Of a stretch of 11,537 nt of DNA, positions 1 to 7,389 are shown one piece after another. This DNA is from an uncultured Lewinella sp. (GTDB taxonomy: Bacteria; Bacteroidota; Bacteroidia; Chitinophagales; Saprospiraceae). Location of the stretch: positions 1 through 11,537 of the forward strand of contig CALIGP010000160.1 in NCBI GenBank assembly GCA_938021455.1, written 5' to 3'. Made by a program: the position numbers and the translations under genes. Each line of letters starts with the position of its first letter. The first letter of the stretch is position 1. Under the pieces are notes generated by a model. That model did no database searches, was not told the DNA's origin, and was given only the letters and a program-made list of their open reading frames with translations.

Positions 1-803
1 TCTGTACGATCAAATACAGGATTAGACACGCGGAAAACGTTTTCACCCTGGAAGTTGAAAGTAGCACCGTCTTCAATGATCGCTACTTCAACAAGCGTGC
101 CTGCTTGAGCGTCTACCATGATGGTAGCTTCGATAGAACCATCAGCGTTGGTACGCGAGTCAAGGATAAGAACACCGTCCGTAAATGGATCACCTTCGAA
201 AGAGTAGAAGACTACGCCAAAATCGAACTGAGTGCCTGTGGCCGGGCCAATATCACCAGACTGGAAAAATACATCCATGGTGAACGTACCTTCTTGTGCG
301 AAGGTGATGTCCATAAAGGCTTGGTAAGCACCGATACCCGTTGGTGACCCGTTGGAGGTAAACGCGATTTCGTCATCAGACTCCTCCGTGATTTCAGTAG
401 TAATAATGTCCTGAAGTCCAGCTTGGAAGTTTACCAGTTCGTAACCGAAGTTACCGGCATCCCGGTTAGTAAAAAATCCAGCGAGCGGAGCGAATACGCC
501 TTCGTCTGGAGTAGTTACGCGGTACTGGAAAGAACCACATCCGTCAACGATAGGACCGTTAGAGGGGTCATTGTCAAGAACGACAATGTCGAACATTTCG
601 GAACTAGCAGCTTGGCCGTCGCCGTCGACGTCAAAGTCACCAGTAAGAACCATTTCCGGGATAACGAGACCCTGACATTCGTCATTCAGGGTAAGATTAA
701 TGTCGGTGATGTTGGCCAGATTGACCTCAAGCACCTGAGCCGTTAGCGTCGTGCTGAGAAGGCAGCAGAATGCGAACGTAAGCAATTGTATTGCTTGTTT
801 CAT
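1..803 (-). CDS. Secreted cell-surface protein, N-terminal part (3' end outside window)
   Basis: The minus-strand frame is open from an ATG at 803 to the window edge, giving 267 complete codons with no stop, so the gene is only partly visible. Residues 1-22 form a signal peptide (MKQAIQLLTFAFCCLLSTTL followed by TA), with likely cleavage before QVLEV. Residues 41-56 (DECQGLVIPEMVLTGD) resemble the repeated modules of giant Saprospiria surface proteins, in which a Cys lies near an I/V-x-P-x-M-V-L stretch. Residues 58-69 (DVDGDGQAASSE) fit a calcium-binding EF-hand or dockerin loop with ligands at positions 1, 3, 5 and 12. The remainder is acidic and Thr/Gly-rich with beta-strand character. No catalytic motif is visible. 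I infer an exported structural or adhesive protein, probably T9SS-dependent, but the sorting domain would lie outside the window. The sequence before the ATG is AT-rich with no Shine-Dalgarno. Confidence is high for a real secreted protein and low for function. Confidence 0.85.
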   Translation of the reverse strand, partial: MKQAIQLLTFAFCCLLSTTLTAQVLEVNLANITDINLTLNDECQGLVIPEMVLTGDFDVDGDGQAASSEMFDIVVLDNDPSNGPIVDGCGSFQYRVTTPDEGVFAPLAGFFTNRDAGNFGYELVNFQAGLQDIITTEITEESDDEIAFTSNGSPTGIGAYQAFMDITFAQEGTFTMDVFFQSGDIGPATGTQFDFGVVFYSFEGDPFTDGVLILDSRTNADGSIEATIMVDAQAGTLVEVAIIEDGATFNFQGENVFRVSNPVFDRT

Positions 804-1020
804 AAGATTACGATTTAATGAGATTAAGAAAAAAAGCACCGCCCTAAAAAGTAGAGCGTAGATATGGTTAAACTTTGTCTGAGTAGGATCAGACTAGACG
901 TAGATCACTTAAGATCGCGTAAAGCTACTGCTTTGCTATGGGTTTGACCAAGTCCGGACCAACATTTAAGAGATAAAAAACGCAAATAGTTGACATTCAC
1001 TGCTCTCTGATTTCTTCTTT

Positions 1021-1048
1021 GCACCTGCCCCGATAGCTATCGGGGCGC
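1021..1048. repeat. Dispersed palindromic repeat, intergenic copy
   Basis: The 20-bp core at 1027-1046, GCCCCGATAGCTATCGGGGC, is a perfect palindrome. Including the GCACCT before it and GC after it, the 28-bp unit is the exact reverse complement of 4385-4412 inside coaX. Flanking TTTGC (1018-1022) and GCAAA (1047-1051) could extend the hairpin imperfectly. No T-run follows on either strand, so it does not look like an intrinsic terminator. It lies downstream of the TPR gene terminator and upstream of the gene at 1-803. Confidence 0.85.
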
Positions 1049-1100
1049 AAAAGACACTAACTACTTGTTGGAACCCGCTATTTGTCGGGGATAAAGCGAC

Positions 1101-1146
1101 TAAAAACAACCATCCCGGTCAGAGAGAATTCTCTCTAACCGGGATG
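1101..1146 (-). terminator. Intrinsic terminator of the TPR gene / six-gene run
   Basis: CATCCCGGT (1111-1119) pairs with ACCGGGATG (1138-1146). After one mismatch the stem continues through the inner palindrome AGAGAGAATTCTCTCT (1121-1136). On the minus strand the stem is followed by GTTGTTTTTA (1110-1101), a U-rich tail. It lies 25 nt past the stop of the TPR gene, so it plausibly ends the transcript from the upstream genes. The T-run is on the minus side only. Confidence 0.85.
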
Positions 1147-1171
1147 ATACTTCCTCAGGAAAAGGAAAAAT

Positions 1172-2593
1172 TTAGAACCGTAGTGTTACGGTTTCTCCGA
1201 TACCACATCCAACTTTGATGCGATCTCCCTCCTTGTCTCCCCGCTGGAAAGACTCACTACGTATTGGCATAGAGCCACTGTAGTTAGCAATGCGCTTATT
1301 GGCATCACCAGCAACCTCTCCGTCAACACTTTTCGCATAACGGTACTTGTCGATGGCAGCTAAAACCGCCAGGCGCTGCTGATAAGAATCTCCACAGCTA
1401 CTTCCCAAACGGGCGTAGATATCACCAATGAGCAGGTAAGGCTTCCCCCAGTTACTGTTGAGCTTAGCAGCTTTGTTCGCATTTTGGCGAGCCGCACCGT
1501 ACTGACGGAGCTTGCCTGACTGGATTGACGCCATCTGGTAGTAGTACTGTGCTTTTTTCTCATCGTCATCAGCAGCATCTACTGCTTCCTGGTAACGGCT
1601 GACCGCACCGGCATAGTCTCCAGACTTATAAATAAGGTCTGCATCATAAGCGGGGTTCATAGCTCGGCGATCCGCTTCATACTGAGCAGCTTTAGTGGCG
1701 TAAATAGCATCATACTGAGCCTGCATCTTGACTACGTCTTCATCTGCTTCCTCACAACCCTGTGCTTTTAGCTTGGTGATGATGTAACGAATGATTTCAA
1801 GGTCTTCCTTGTTTTCTTCGTACTTAGGCATCAGTTCATTCTTGAAGTAAGCACAGTCAAAGATCTGATCAGCGTGCTTTTGTACACTAGCGTCCAGATT
1901 TGCCTTAGCGTCTTCGTAGTACTGCTTGTAATCACCTCCTTTCTCGATGTTAGCGTCAGCAATCGCAATTCCTTTTTCGTAAAGTTCACGAACGCGGGCG
2001 TTGTCAATCTTGCCTTCACCAAAGTAGTAATCAAGCAGGGCACCAAGAGGTGGGAGTACGATATACTCAGTAGCCTCCTTGCCTTTATCCATCGCCATTT
2101 CCAGTACATCGATGGCTTCCATGCTGTAGCCGGCCATGTAGAACATATCGTATCCTTTACGACCAAGCAAGAAGGCTTCAGCGTCTGGGTAACAGTTCAG
2201 TTCTTCGTCATAGAAAGAAATCAACCGTTCCTGGTGCTCTTTCTTTTTGGCAGCATCCGTTTCTTTCTGTGCCATTGCGCCGTAGAAGAGGCGACCGTCC
2301 CGGTAGTGGAAAGGACGTCCACCATCCGCTGCGGGAGCGATGTCGTAAGCTTTCTTCCAGTTCTTGAAGGCATTACCGAATTCTTCCTCAGACATTGCCA
2401 CTAGATCAGCGACCGTCTTGTTCTTAACGAAATTCCGGTAAGCAACGTGAGCATTTTCGGCTTGCTCCTTTTGGGGAGAGTCCGTCCAGTTTTCGCACTG
2501 AGCATTAGCCACGCTAAAGGAAGCGCAGAAGATCAGCATCAGGGCCAGGGTGCGACCGCCTAAAGCGGTAGCGGTACTAATGATAGTTCGCAT
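1172..2593 (-). CDS. Secreted tetratricopeptide-repeat (TPR) protein
   Basis: This 473-residue protein has a signal peptide (residues 1-31, cleavage after SVANA) and a long mostly alpha-helical body. The clearest TPR-like helical pair is at about 318-345 (DLIYKSGDYAGAVSRYQEAV), followed by further helical repeats to about 400. The last 30 residues (SMPIRSESFQ...VGCGIGETVTLRF) match the short C-terminal motif I recall in Bacteroidota periplasmic TPR proteins that follow a coaX/outer-membrane protein pair, usually ending in G-x-W-I-x-x-T-T-x-V-R-F. The ATG is 6 nt after the stop of the barrel gene and has no Shine-Dalgarno, so co-transcription is very likely. A strong terminator follows. The role is unknown. 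A periplasmic scaffold partner for the neighbouring barrel is an inference. Cys residues recur in the mature part. Confidence 0.88.
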   Translation of the reverse strand: MRTIISTATALGGRTLALMLIFCASFSVANAQCENWTDSPQKEQAENAHVAYRNFVKNKTVADLVAMSEEEFGNAFKNWKKAYDIAPAADGGRPFHYRDGRLFYGAMAQKETDAAKKKEHQERLISFYDEELNCYPDAEAFLLGRKGYDMFYMAGYSMEAIDVLEMAMDKGKEATEYIVLPPLGALLDYYFGEGKIDNARVRELYEKGIAIADANIEKGGDYKQYYEDAKANLDASVQKHADQIFDCAYFKNELMPKYEENKEDLEIIRYIITKLKAQGCEEADEDVVKMQAQYDAIYATKAAQYEADRRAMNPAYDADLIYKSGDYAGAVSRYQEAVDAADDDEKKAQYYYQMASIQSGKLRQYGAARQNANKAAKLNSNWGKPYLLIGDIYARLGSSCGDSYQQRLAVLAAIDKYRYAKSVDGEVAGDANKRIANYSGSMPIRSESFQRGDKEGDRIKVGCGIGETVTLRF

Positions 2594-2599
2594 ATTTGT

Positions 2600-3979
2600 C
2601 TAGTTGAGTTTACGTTTGAAGAACCAGGAGTTGTCGTTCAAGGAGAACCCCGCAGTAAATTGTATGTAGTTTTCGTCAAGGATGTTTGGGACCCCAAACT
2701 TACCAATTTCTACAGCAAGATCAAGGAAGGAAACTTGTTGGCGGGGTAAGCGGAGGGGCATACCCAGTCCAAAAGTAACCGCATTACGGCGTGCCTGTAC
2801 GCCATCAACGGAACGGCCATCTTCTTCGAGTCGAAGGCCGGCACGATAACGAACCCGTTTCCAGAAACGGTTATAAGAAGACGCATTCGGTATGTATTGC
2901 AGTCCAAAAGCAATTCGAGCGGCGTCCAGCAGTTCATCTGGCTGGGCGTCATTGCGGTACTGGCTGTAAGCTCGATTACCGTAATCCACACCGATAAAGA
3001 TACGGTTAAGGTCTTCGAAGGCAAGCCCCACAGAATAAGTAGTTGGCAGTGTTAAAACACCTTGTTGTTGCGTTACTGAACGCAAGGTATCAGACACGAA
3101 CAACTGGCCATTGGGGCTAAATCGGCGAAACAAAAGGCTGGCATCCGTGTCAACATCGTTTCCAATGTTGCCATTTACACCAACAATGATTCGCTTGCCA
3201 TTAGGCACCAGATCACCATTCTTATTGGGTGTTTTAAAGTTGTAGACGTATTGGAGTCCATAACCAAGGCTGAAGCCACTGATAGCTACGTCTTCGAGAA
3301 ACTCAGAGGCTAACGATTCCGGTACATCGTCAAAAGTGACAATGCGACTGTTCGTAATCTTACCAAAGTTGTAGTTCACGTTAAGACCTGCTGACAGGTA
3401 GCGGTAACGGAAAGCCGTTGACCAGGAGAAGCGATAAGCTCCACCATTCCCCTTCAGGGTGTTAGAGGTAGTACCGAAATCGGGGTCTTCGCTCTCCAGC
3501 CTAAGATCATAGCCCACCAAAGAAGTAGGTGCTAAGGAGAAGGCCATACCTGCATTCCAGGAATTCTGTTGCCGCTCGAGGTTCAGGCTGATAGGATTAC
3601 GCAGAGGGAAGCCTAAGGCCAGATAACGGAGGTTACCTTGCCAGGTATTCACCGAGCCACTAGCATCAGATAAATTAGCGTTACGTGCGTAAACTCCCAC
3701 CTCAAAACTTGTGGATTGCAGATTCGCCAAGCTGGCGGGGTTCTGAATGTTGAGGTGAAAAGGGTTCTGGTAAGCACTTTCCAGGCCACCCATTCCGGAA
3801 GCCACGGCGTGCACTTGATCCAGCGGGTTACCAAGACCAAAGCGGCTTAGCGGACTGTTCAGCTTAGGCCGAATGTCAACAAAGTCTGACACCAGCGTTT
3901 GGGCAGACACACTCGTAGCGCCCCAGCAGAGCAGGGCGAACAAGAGCAGCAGACTTAGTTTACGATTCGTTTTGAACAT
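2600..3979 (-). CDS. Outer-membrane beta-barrel protein (PorV/FadL-like)
   Basis: This 459-residue protein starts with a clear signal peptide (residues 1-26, cleavage after SVSA). The early mature part, SPLSRFGLGNPLDQ and the N-Q-N-P-A-S-L region near residues 70-85, is the typical start of Bacteroidota FadL/PorV-like barrels, in which NPA precedes the first strands. Alternating strand patterns rich in aromatic residues and Gly follow to the end, as expected for an outer-membrane barrel. The final residues SWFFKRKLN do not form a textbook terminal-Phe strand. The ATG lies inside coaX, overlapping its end by 20 nt, which suggests translational coupling. The TPR gene begins 6 nt downstream. I recall this coaX-barrel-TPR order from other Bacteroidota genomes. 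The transported or bound ligand is unknown, and no catalytic motif is present. Confidence 0.87.
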   Translation of the reverse strand: MFKTNRKLSLLLLFALLCWGATSVSAQTLVSDFVDIRPKLNSPLSRFGLGNPLDQVHAVASGMGGLESAYQNPFHLNIQNPASLANLQSTSFEVGVYARNANLSDASGSVNTWQGNLRYLALGFPLRNPISLNLERQQNSWNAGMAFSLAPTSLVGYDLRLESEDPDFGTTSNTLKGNGGAYRFSWSTAFRYRYLSAGLNVNYNFGKITNSRIVTFDDVPESLASEFLEDVAISGFSLGYGLQYVYNFKTPNKNGDLVPNGKRIIVGVNGNIGNDVDTDASLLFRRFSPNGQLFVSDTLRSVTQQQGVLTLPTTYSVGLAFEDLNRIFIGVDYGNRAYSQYRNDAQPDELLDAARIAFGLQYIPNASSYNRFWKRVRYRAGLRLEEDGRSVDGVQARRNAVTFGLGMPLRLPRQQVSFLDLAVEIGKFGVPNILDENYIQFTAGFSLNDNSWFFKRKLN

Positions 3980-4766
3980 AATTAGACAATATTTGATTCA
4001 GCCCGCTTAGGACCAGGTTGGGGTGAAGTGAAAAAGGAACGCTCAGCTTACTAGCCAGGAAGTTGGCATCGCCACCCGTCAGTAGTAGTTCCAGGTCAGG
4101 GTATTGTTTTTGAAGCCGAAGGAATAGCCCTTCCGTTTCATAAACTACCCCTAACTGACCACCATGCCGAAGAGCCGAAGCCGTTGACCACCCCACCCGA
4201 CCGGATGGATCCGCCGGAGGCGTATCCGGAAGCCGGGCCGTAAAGGTGTGCATTGCTTGTAGCCGCATCCGCATTCCGGGGCTGATGTTACCGCCGAGAT
4301 AAGTAGCTGAGCCATCGATTAAATCGAATGTGACACAAGTACCCGCATCGACGATTAATCTTGCCGGTAAAGAAGACGTTCGGGGCGCCCCGATAGCTAT
4401 CGGGGCAGGTGCAGAGGTGGTTGGAAGAGCCATGCTCCCCGCTACTACCGCTATCCGGTCTTGTCCCAGCGTCTCCATCGTGGTATAAATGGAAGAAAAT
4501 GGAAGGGCCAGATCAGGCCCTAAGGCCAGCACCAGGCATTGCCCGGATTCCCATTTATCTATCCACTTTAGGGGTGGCACGTTTGCCACTGTGGAATAGA
4601 TGATTTTTTTCACCCCATGGTTGGTTACCAACCGGTCCACCTCTTCCCATTCCTGGTCAGAAAAGCGGATTACCGGCCCGATCATCACCTTATCCAGGAA
4701 CACTGCGGCTTTCGCTACGGTGTTTCCAATATCAATGACGAGATGATGATTCGTTGCAGTACCCAT
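3960..4766 (-). CDS. coaX: Type III pantothenate kinase
   Basis: CoaX phosphorylates pantothenate with ATP, the first step of coenzyme A synthesis in the cytosol. The 268-residue protein carries the ASKHA-fold motifs in order: DIGNTVAK at 12-19 (phosphate loop), GQDRIAVVAGS at 101-111, VDAGTCVTFDLI at 139-150, GGNISPGM at 158-165 with the TARLP segment at 176-180, and TGGDA at 230-234. Length is typical to slightly long. Residues 111-136, between GQDRIAVVAG and LIVDAGT, are longer than I expect for the family, and residues 119-128 (APAPIAIGAP) are encoded by a copy of the dispersed palindromic repeat. The frame and all motifs survive, so the enzyme is probably active. The gene follows purH by 69 nt with no obvious terminator between them, and overlaps the barrel gene by 20 nt. 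The ATG at 4766 lies 8 codons before the conserved VIDIGNT strand. Confidence 0.95.
   Translation of the reverse strand: MGTATNHHLVIDIGNTVAKAAVFLDKVMIGPVIRFSDQEWEEVDRLVTNHGVKKIIYSTVANVPPLKWIDKWESGQCLVLALGPDLALPFSSIYTTMETLGQDRIAVVAGSMALPTTSAPAPIAIGAPRTSSLPARLIVDAGTCVTFDLIDGSATYLGGNISPGMRMRLQAMHTFTARLPDTPPADPSGRVGWSTASALRHGGQLGVVYETEGLFLRLQKQYPDLELLLTGGDANFLASKLSVPFSLHPNLVLSGLNQILSNYVQNES
4385..4412. repeat. Dispersed palindromic repeat, copy inside coaX
   Basis: This is the exact reverse complement of 1021-1048, with the 20-bp palindromic core at 4387-4406. It is read in frame on the minus strand as APAPIAIGA plus the first base of the next codon. The flank GCAGGTGCAGAGG (4405-4417) also occurs at 9122-9134, so part of the flank may belong to the element. 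Confidence 0.85.
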
Positions 4767-4835
4767 CTTACAGAGTCGGCGATAAGACGTATTTCACGGG
4801 GGTGATGGTTCTTAAGCCGGCGTTAAAAATTTGGT

Positions 4836-6362
4836 TTAATGCTTAAAGTGGCGAATTCCGGTCGTGACCATCGCCATTTTTCTTTCATTACATGCGGCGA
4901 TGGAGTCTTTATCCCGAATGGAACCTCCGGGCTGCACTACGGCCGTTACGCCAGCTTCGTGGGCAATTTCTACACAATCACTGAAAGGAAAGAATGCATC
5001 GGAGGCCATAACGGAGCCCGCTACATCAAACCCAAAGCGGCCGGCTTTATCAATGGCCTGCTTCAGGGCATCTACCCGGCTGGTTTGGCCGCAACCCATC
5101 GAGATCATTTGCCCTGCTTTCACCAAAGCGATGGTGTTAGACTTGAGGTGCTTGGCGCATTTGTTGGCAAAGACCAGGTCAGCTACTTCCGCTTCGTTAG
5201 GCGCGCGCTCCGTAACTACCGTAAAATCATCCGCCGTCTCCGTACGCAGGTCCGTATCCTGGGCCACTACGCCGTTCAGCAGCGTCTTGAAGCTGCGGGC
5301 CCGCTGTTCCAGGTGGTGATACTGCAAAAGGATACGCTTACTCTTTTTGCTGAGGAGTTCAAGCGCAGAGTCCGTAAAGTCAGGAGCGATCAATACCTCG
5401 TAAAAAAGCTTATCTATTTCCTGAGCAGTGCCCAATTCGACCGGCTTATTGGTGATCAAAATTCCTCCGAAGGCGGAGACATTATCAGCCGCCAATGCAG
5501 CATGCCAGGCTTCCAGTTGTGAAGGGCGAACGGCCATGCCACAAGCATTGGTATGCTTTAGGATAGCGAAGGCTGGGTCCCCTTCTTCGAATTCCTGCAT
5601 AATGGCCACTGCGGCGTCTATGTCTACCAGGTTGTTGTAGCTGATGTCTTTACCATTAAGCTTGGTAAACATCCCTTCCAGTCGGCCGTAAAAGGTCGCG
5701 TTCTGGTGAGGGTTTTCACCATACCGCAAAGGAGTCGTACGCATCTCAGACACCTTGAAAGTATCCAGGCCACCATCTTCGTTGAAGTAGTTAAAGATGG
5801 CCGTATCGTAATGACTGCTTACTGCAAAGGCTCGACGTGCAAGATTACGACGGTCAGTTAATTCACTTACCCCCTGCTTGTTGTCTAGTAAGTCCTGAAG
5901 GGTAGCATAGTCGTCCCGGCTGGGAACGATGACTACGTCCTGATAGTTTTTCGCTGCAGCCCGAATGAGGGCGATCCCGCCAATGTCGATTTTTTCGATA
6001 ATAAGATCCTCTTCTTCTGTATTGGCGACGGTTTCCTCAAATGGATAGAGATCCACGATGATAAGATCTATCTCGGGAATATCGTACTTCGCCAATTGCC
6101 CGAGGTGATCCGGCTCCCGACGGGCGAGAATGCCTCCGTGTACTTTCGGATGAAGTGTTTTCACTCTACCATCCAGAATAGAAGGGTAACCGGTAAGCTC
6201 CTCAACCGGAACAACCTCGACACCTCGGTCACGAATAAATGTTTCCGTTCCTCCGGTGCTGTAGATGGTAACGCCCATTTGCTGAAGCGCATCAACTATT
6301 GGCCCGAGGCCATCTTTGTGATAAACGGAGACTAGAGCGGATTTGATTTTCCTGGCAGTCAT
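4836..6362 (-). CDS. purH: Bifunctional AICAR formyltransferase / IMP cyclohydrolase
   Basis: PurH performs the last two steps of de novo IMP synthesis in the cytosol: formyl transfer from 10-formyl-tetrahydrofolate to AICAR, then ring closure of FAICAR. The 508-residue length is normal. The N-terminal cyclohydrolase (MGS-like) domain shows SALVSVYHKDG (8-18), YSTGGTE (34-40) and the DGRVKTLHPKVHGGILARR segment (64-82). The transformylase domain shows LRYGENPHQNA (212-222), the catalytic Lys-His pair in KHTNACG (269-275), VSAFGG (295-300), and the closing SDAFFPFSD and QPGGSIRDKD segments (454-486). No key residue is missing. The gene starts 41 nt after the DUF429-like gene. GTAAGG lies 5-10 nt upstream of the ATG, a modest Shine-Dalgarno, and a possible separate promoter lies at 6388-6418. 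coaX follows 69 nt downstream. Confidence 0.97.
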   Translation of the reverse strand: MTARKIKSALVSVYHKDGLGPIVDALQQMGVTIYSTGGTETFIRDRGVEVVPVEELTGYPSILDGRVKTLHPKVHGGILARREPDHLGQLAKYDIPEIDLIIVDLYPFEETVANTEEEDLIIEKIDIGGIALIRAAAKNYQDVVIVPSRDDYATLQDLLDNKQGVSELTDRRNLARRAFAVSSHYDTAIFNYFNEDGGLDTFKVSEMRTTPLRYGENPHQNATFYGRLEGMFTKLNGKDISYNNLVDIDAAVAIMQEFEEGDPAFAILKHTNACGMAVRPSQLEAWHAALAADNVSAFGGILITNKPVELGTAQEIDKLFYEVLIAPDFTDSALELLSKKSKRILLQYHHLEQRARSFKTLLNGVVAQDTDLRTETADDFTVVTERAPNEAEVADLVFANKCAKHLKSNTIALVKAGQMISMGCGQTSRVDALKQAIDKAGRFGFDVAGSVMASDAFFPFSDCVEIAHEAGVTAVVQPGGSIRDKDSIAACNERKMAMVTTGIRHFKH

Positions 6363-6387
6363 ATGGAGCCTTACGGTTTTGAGGCCG

Positions 6388-6418
6388 CGAAGATAAGCAA
6401 TGATTACTCCACCCCCAA
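6388..6418 (-). promoter_or_regulatory. Possible purH promoter
   Basis: On the minus strand, TTG (plus positions 6416-6418) and TATCTTCG (plus positions 6388-6395) are separated by 20 nt. The second box differs from the Bacteroidota -7 pattern TAnnTTTG at one base. The sequence after it, CGGCCTCAAAA, closely resembles the CGGCCGCAAAA after the better promoter at 9046-9053. The -33 box lies within the last codons of the upstream gene. Support is moderate only. Confidence 0.45.
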
Positions 6419-7309
6419 TACCCAGCCTTCATGGCGAACCACGCGTTTGCGTTCTTTCGCACTTAGCCCCGCCGGTTCTGCCAGCCAATTGGATAGCCAG
6501 CCAGCCGATTGCCCCGCCTGCAGCCAGCCGATATAAGCTCGTACCTGAGCCCGATCGGGGATCTTGTCCGTTGCATTGAATTGCAGCATGCTGGGATAGA
6601 TTTCAGCGTGAATGATGCACGCTCCTTCAGGGGGCAGGCTCTGGTCAAAGTCTGTTTCAAAGGGCCAAATAAAGCTACAGGAGCGCAAGGTTTCCTCCAA
6701 AAAACGTAGTTTATATAAGCGCGGCAAGCCCAGTAGAGTCTGACTCCCCACACTTCCGGCATAAGCCAGCTTCCAGGTTGGTTGCATCTTTGGTACCCGC
6801 TGCTCTACCAGTCGGCGTTCCTTCAGCACTGCTTTTTTGGTAATAACGGGGTAACGAAAATCTTTTTTAGAGCCCAAAAAAATTCCGCTCTGGCCGGAGG
6901 GGACTCCCCAAAACGGACCGCTTCCCCGACTTACCCGCCGGTTGAGTTCCGCACCTACAGCAAAGCGATTATTCCGATTAGTATCATCATCTTCCACTAA
7001 CTCGTGGAATTCCTGCCAGATGTTTTTCCAGGATGATTTCTTTGGCAGTTTTAGCGCTTTCGCCAGCCCCTTGGGATAGCTGAAGGAAAAATCCCAACCA
7101 ACCAGCACTCTTTTACCGGCTTTTGCCAGCGCTGACAACCTATTACGCAGGTAGCCACAACAAGCGTGACGGGTGCGGAAATAACGAATAGAGATTCGGC
7201 CTTGCGCACTTGCTTGCGCCAACCAGATAGCATCCCGGGAGGGACGAACGGGGCTTGCTCGGTTACGAGCACTCCAATCAACGGCAATAAAATGATCAAA
7301 CTTAGGCAA
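6404..7309 (-). CDS. Uncharacterised DUF429-like protein, probable RNase H fold
   Basis: I recognise the family by motif but its function is not established. From the TTG at 7309 the product is 301 residues: FDHFIAVDWSARN (4-16), VLVGWDFSFSYP (68-79), DDTNRNNRFAVGAELNRR (108-125), GPFWGVP (131-137), WKLAYAGSVGSQTLLGLPRL (179-198), WPFETDF (215-221), HAEIYPS (234-240) and DRAQVRAYI (252-260). Asp11, Asp73, Glu236 and Asp252 are spaced like the acidic set of RNase H-fold proteins. I recall similar proteins, mainly in alphaproteobacteria, carrying a doubtful cobalamin or molybdopterin annotation. The frame extends upstream to another TTG at 7393 that overlaps the ABC-F stop, but the extra 28 residues look unconserved and the family core begins right after 7309. 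No ATG start is available. No signal peptide is seen, so it is probably cytosolic. It sits between the ABC-F gene and purH on the same strand. Confidence 0.75.
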   Translation of the reverse strand: MPKFDHFIAVDWSARNRASPVRPSRDAIWLAQASAQGRISIRYFRTRHACCGYLRNRLSALAKAGKRVLVGWDFSFSYPKGLAKALKLPKKSSWKNIWQEFHELVEDDDTNRNNRFAVGAELNRRVSRGSGPFWGVPSGQSGIFLGSKKDFRYPVITKKAVLKERRLVEQRVPKMQPTWKLAYAGSVGSQTLLGLPRLYKLRFLEETLRSCSFIWPFETDFDQSLPPEGACIIHAEIYPSMLQFNATDKIPDRAQVRAYIGWLQAGQSAGWLSNWLAEPAGLSAKERKRVVRHEGWVLGVE

Positions 7310-7389
7310 AGGATAAAAGGCTTGTATCGCGAATGTAGCTACAGGCCTCTTAAAGCCATAATAAACGGCGTTAAGTTTGACCTCAATTA

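Larger units (their letters stand above)
804..1171. other. Intergenic region between the TPR gene and the partial surface-protein gene
   Basis: This 368-nt stretch has no convincing coding sequence on either strand. It holds the terminator of the TPR gene (1101-1146), one copy of the dispersed palindromic repeat (1021-1048), and the presumed promoter region of the gene at 1-803. A weak promoter candidate on the minus strand pairs TTG (plus positions 949-951) with TAGCTTTA (plus positions 920-927), 21 nt apart. It differs from the Bacteroidota -7 pattern TAnnTTTG at the last base, so I do not list it as a promoter. Confidence 0.7.

Noticed and set aside
105..746. Two plus-strand open frames (105-347 and 423-746)
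   Set aside because: The minus strand carries a continuous frame with a textbook signal peptide across the whole segment, so these are shadows.
989..1021. TTGACA at 989-994 as a sigma-70-type -35 box on the plus strand
   Set aside because: There is no matching -10 box and no plus-strand gene downstream; Bacteroidota use a different promoter pattern.
1027..1046. The 20-bp palindrome as an intrinsic terminator
   Set aside because: No T-run follows on either strand, and the second copy lies in the middle of coaX, where a terminator would be harmful.
1874..2404. 176-codon plus-strand open frame opposite the TPR gene
   Set aside because: The hydrophobic stretches mirror Lys/Glu codons read backwards; there is no credible start context.
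4767..4835. Terminator or promoter between purH and coaX
   Set aside because: There are only weak AT-rich partial repeats, no GC-rich stem and no TAnnTTTG box in the expected place.
4839..5522. Long plus-strand open frame (227 codons) opposite purH
   Set aside because: It lies wholly antisense to a clear purH domain, has no recognisable motif and no promoter or ribosome site; it is a by-product of codon bias on the other strand.
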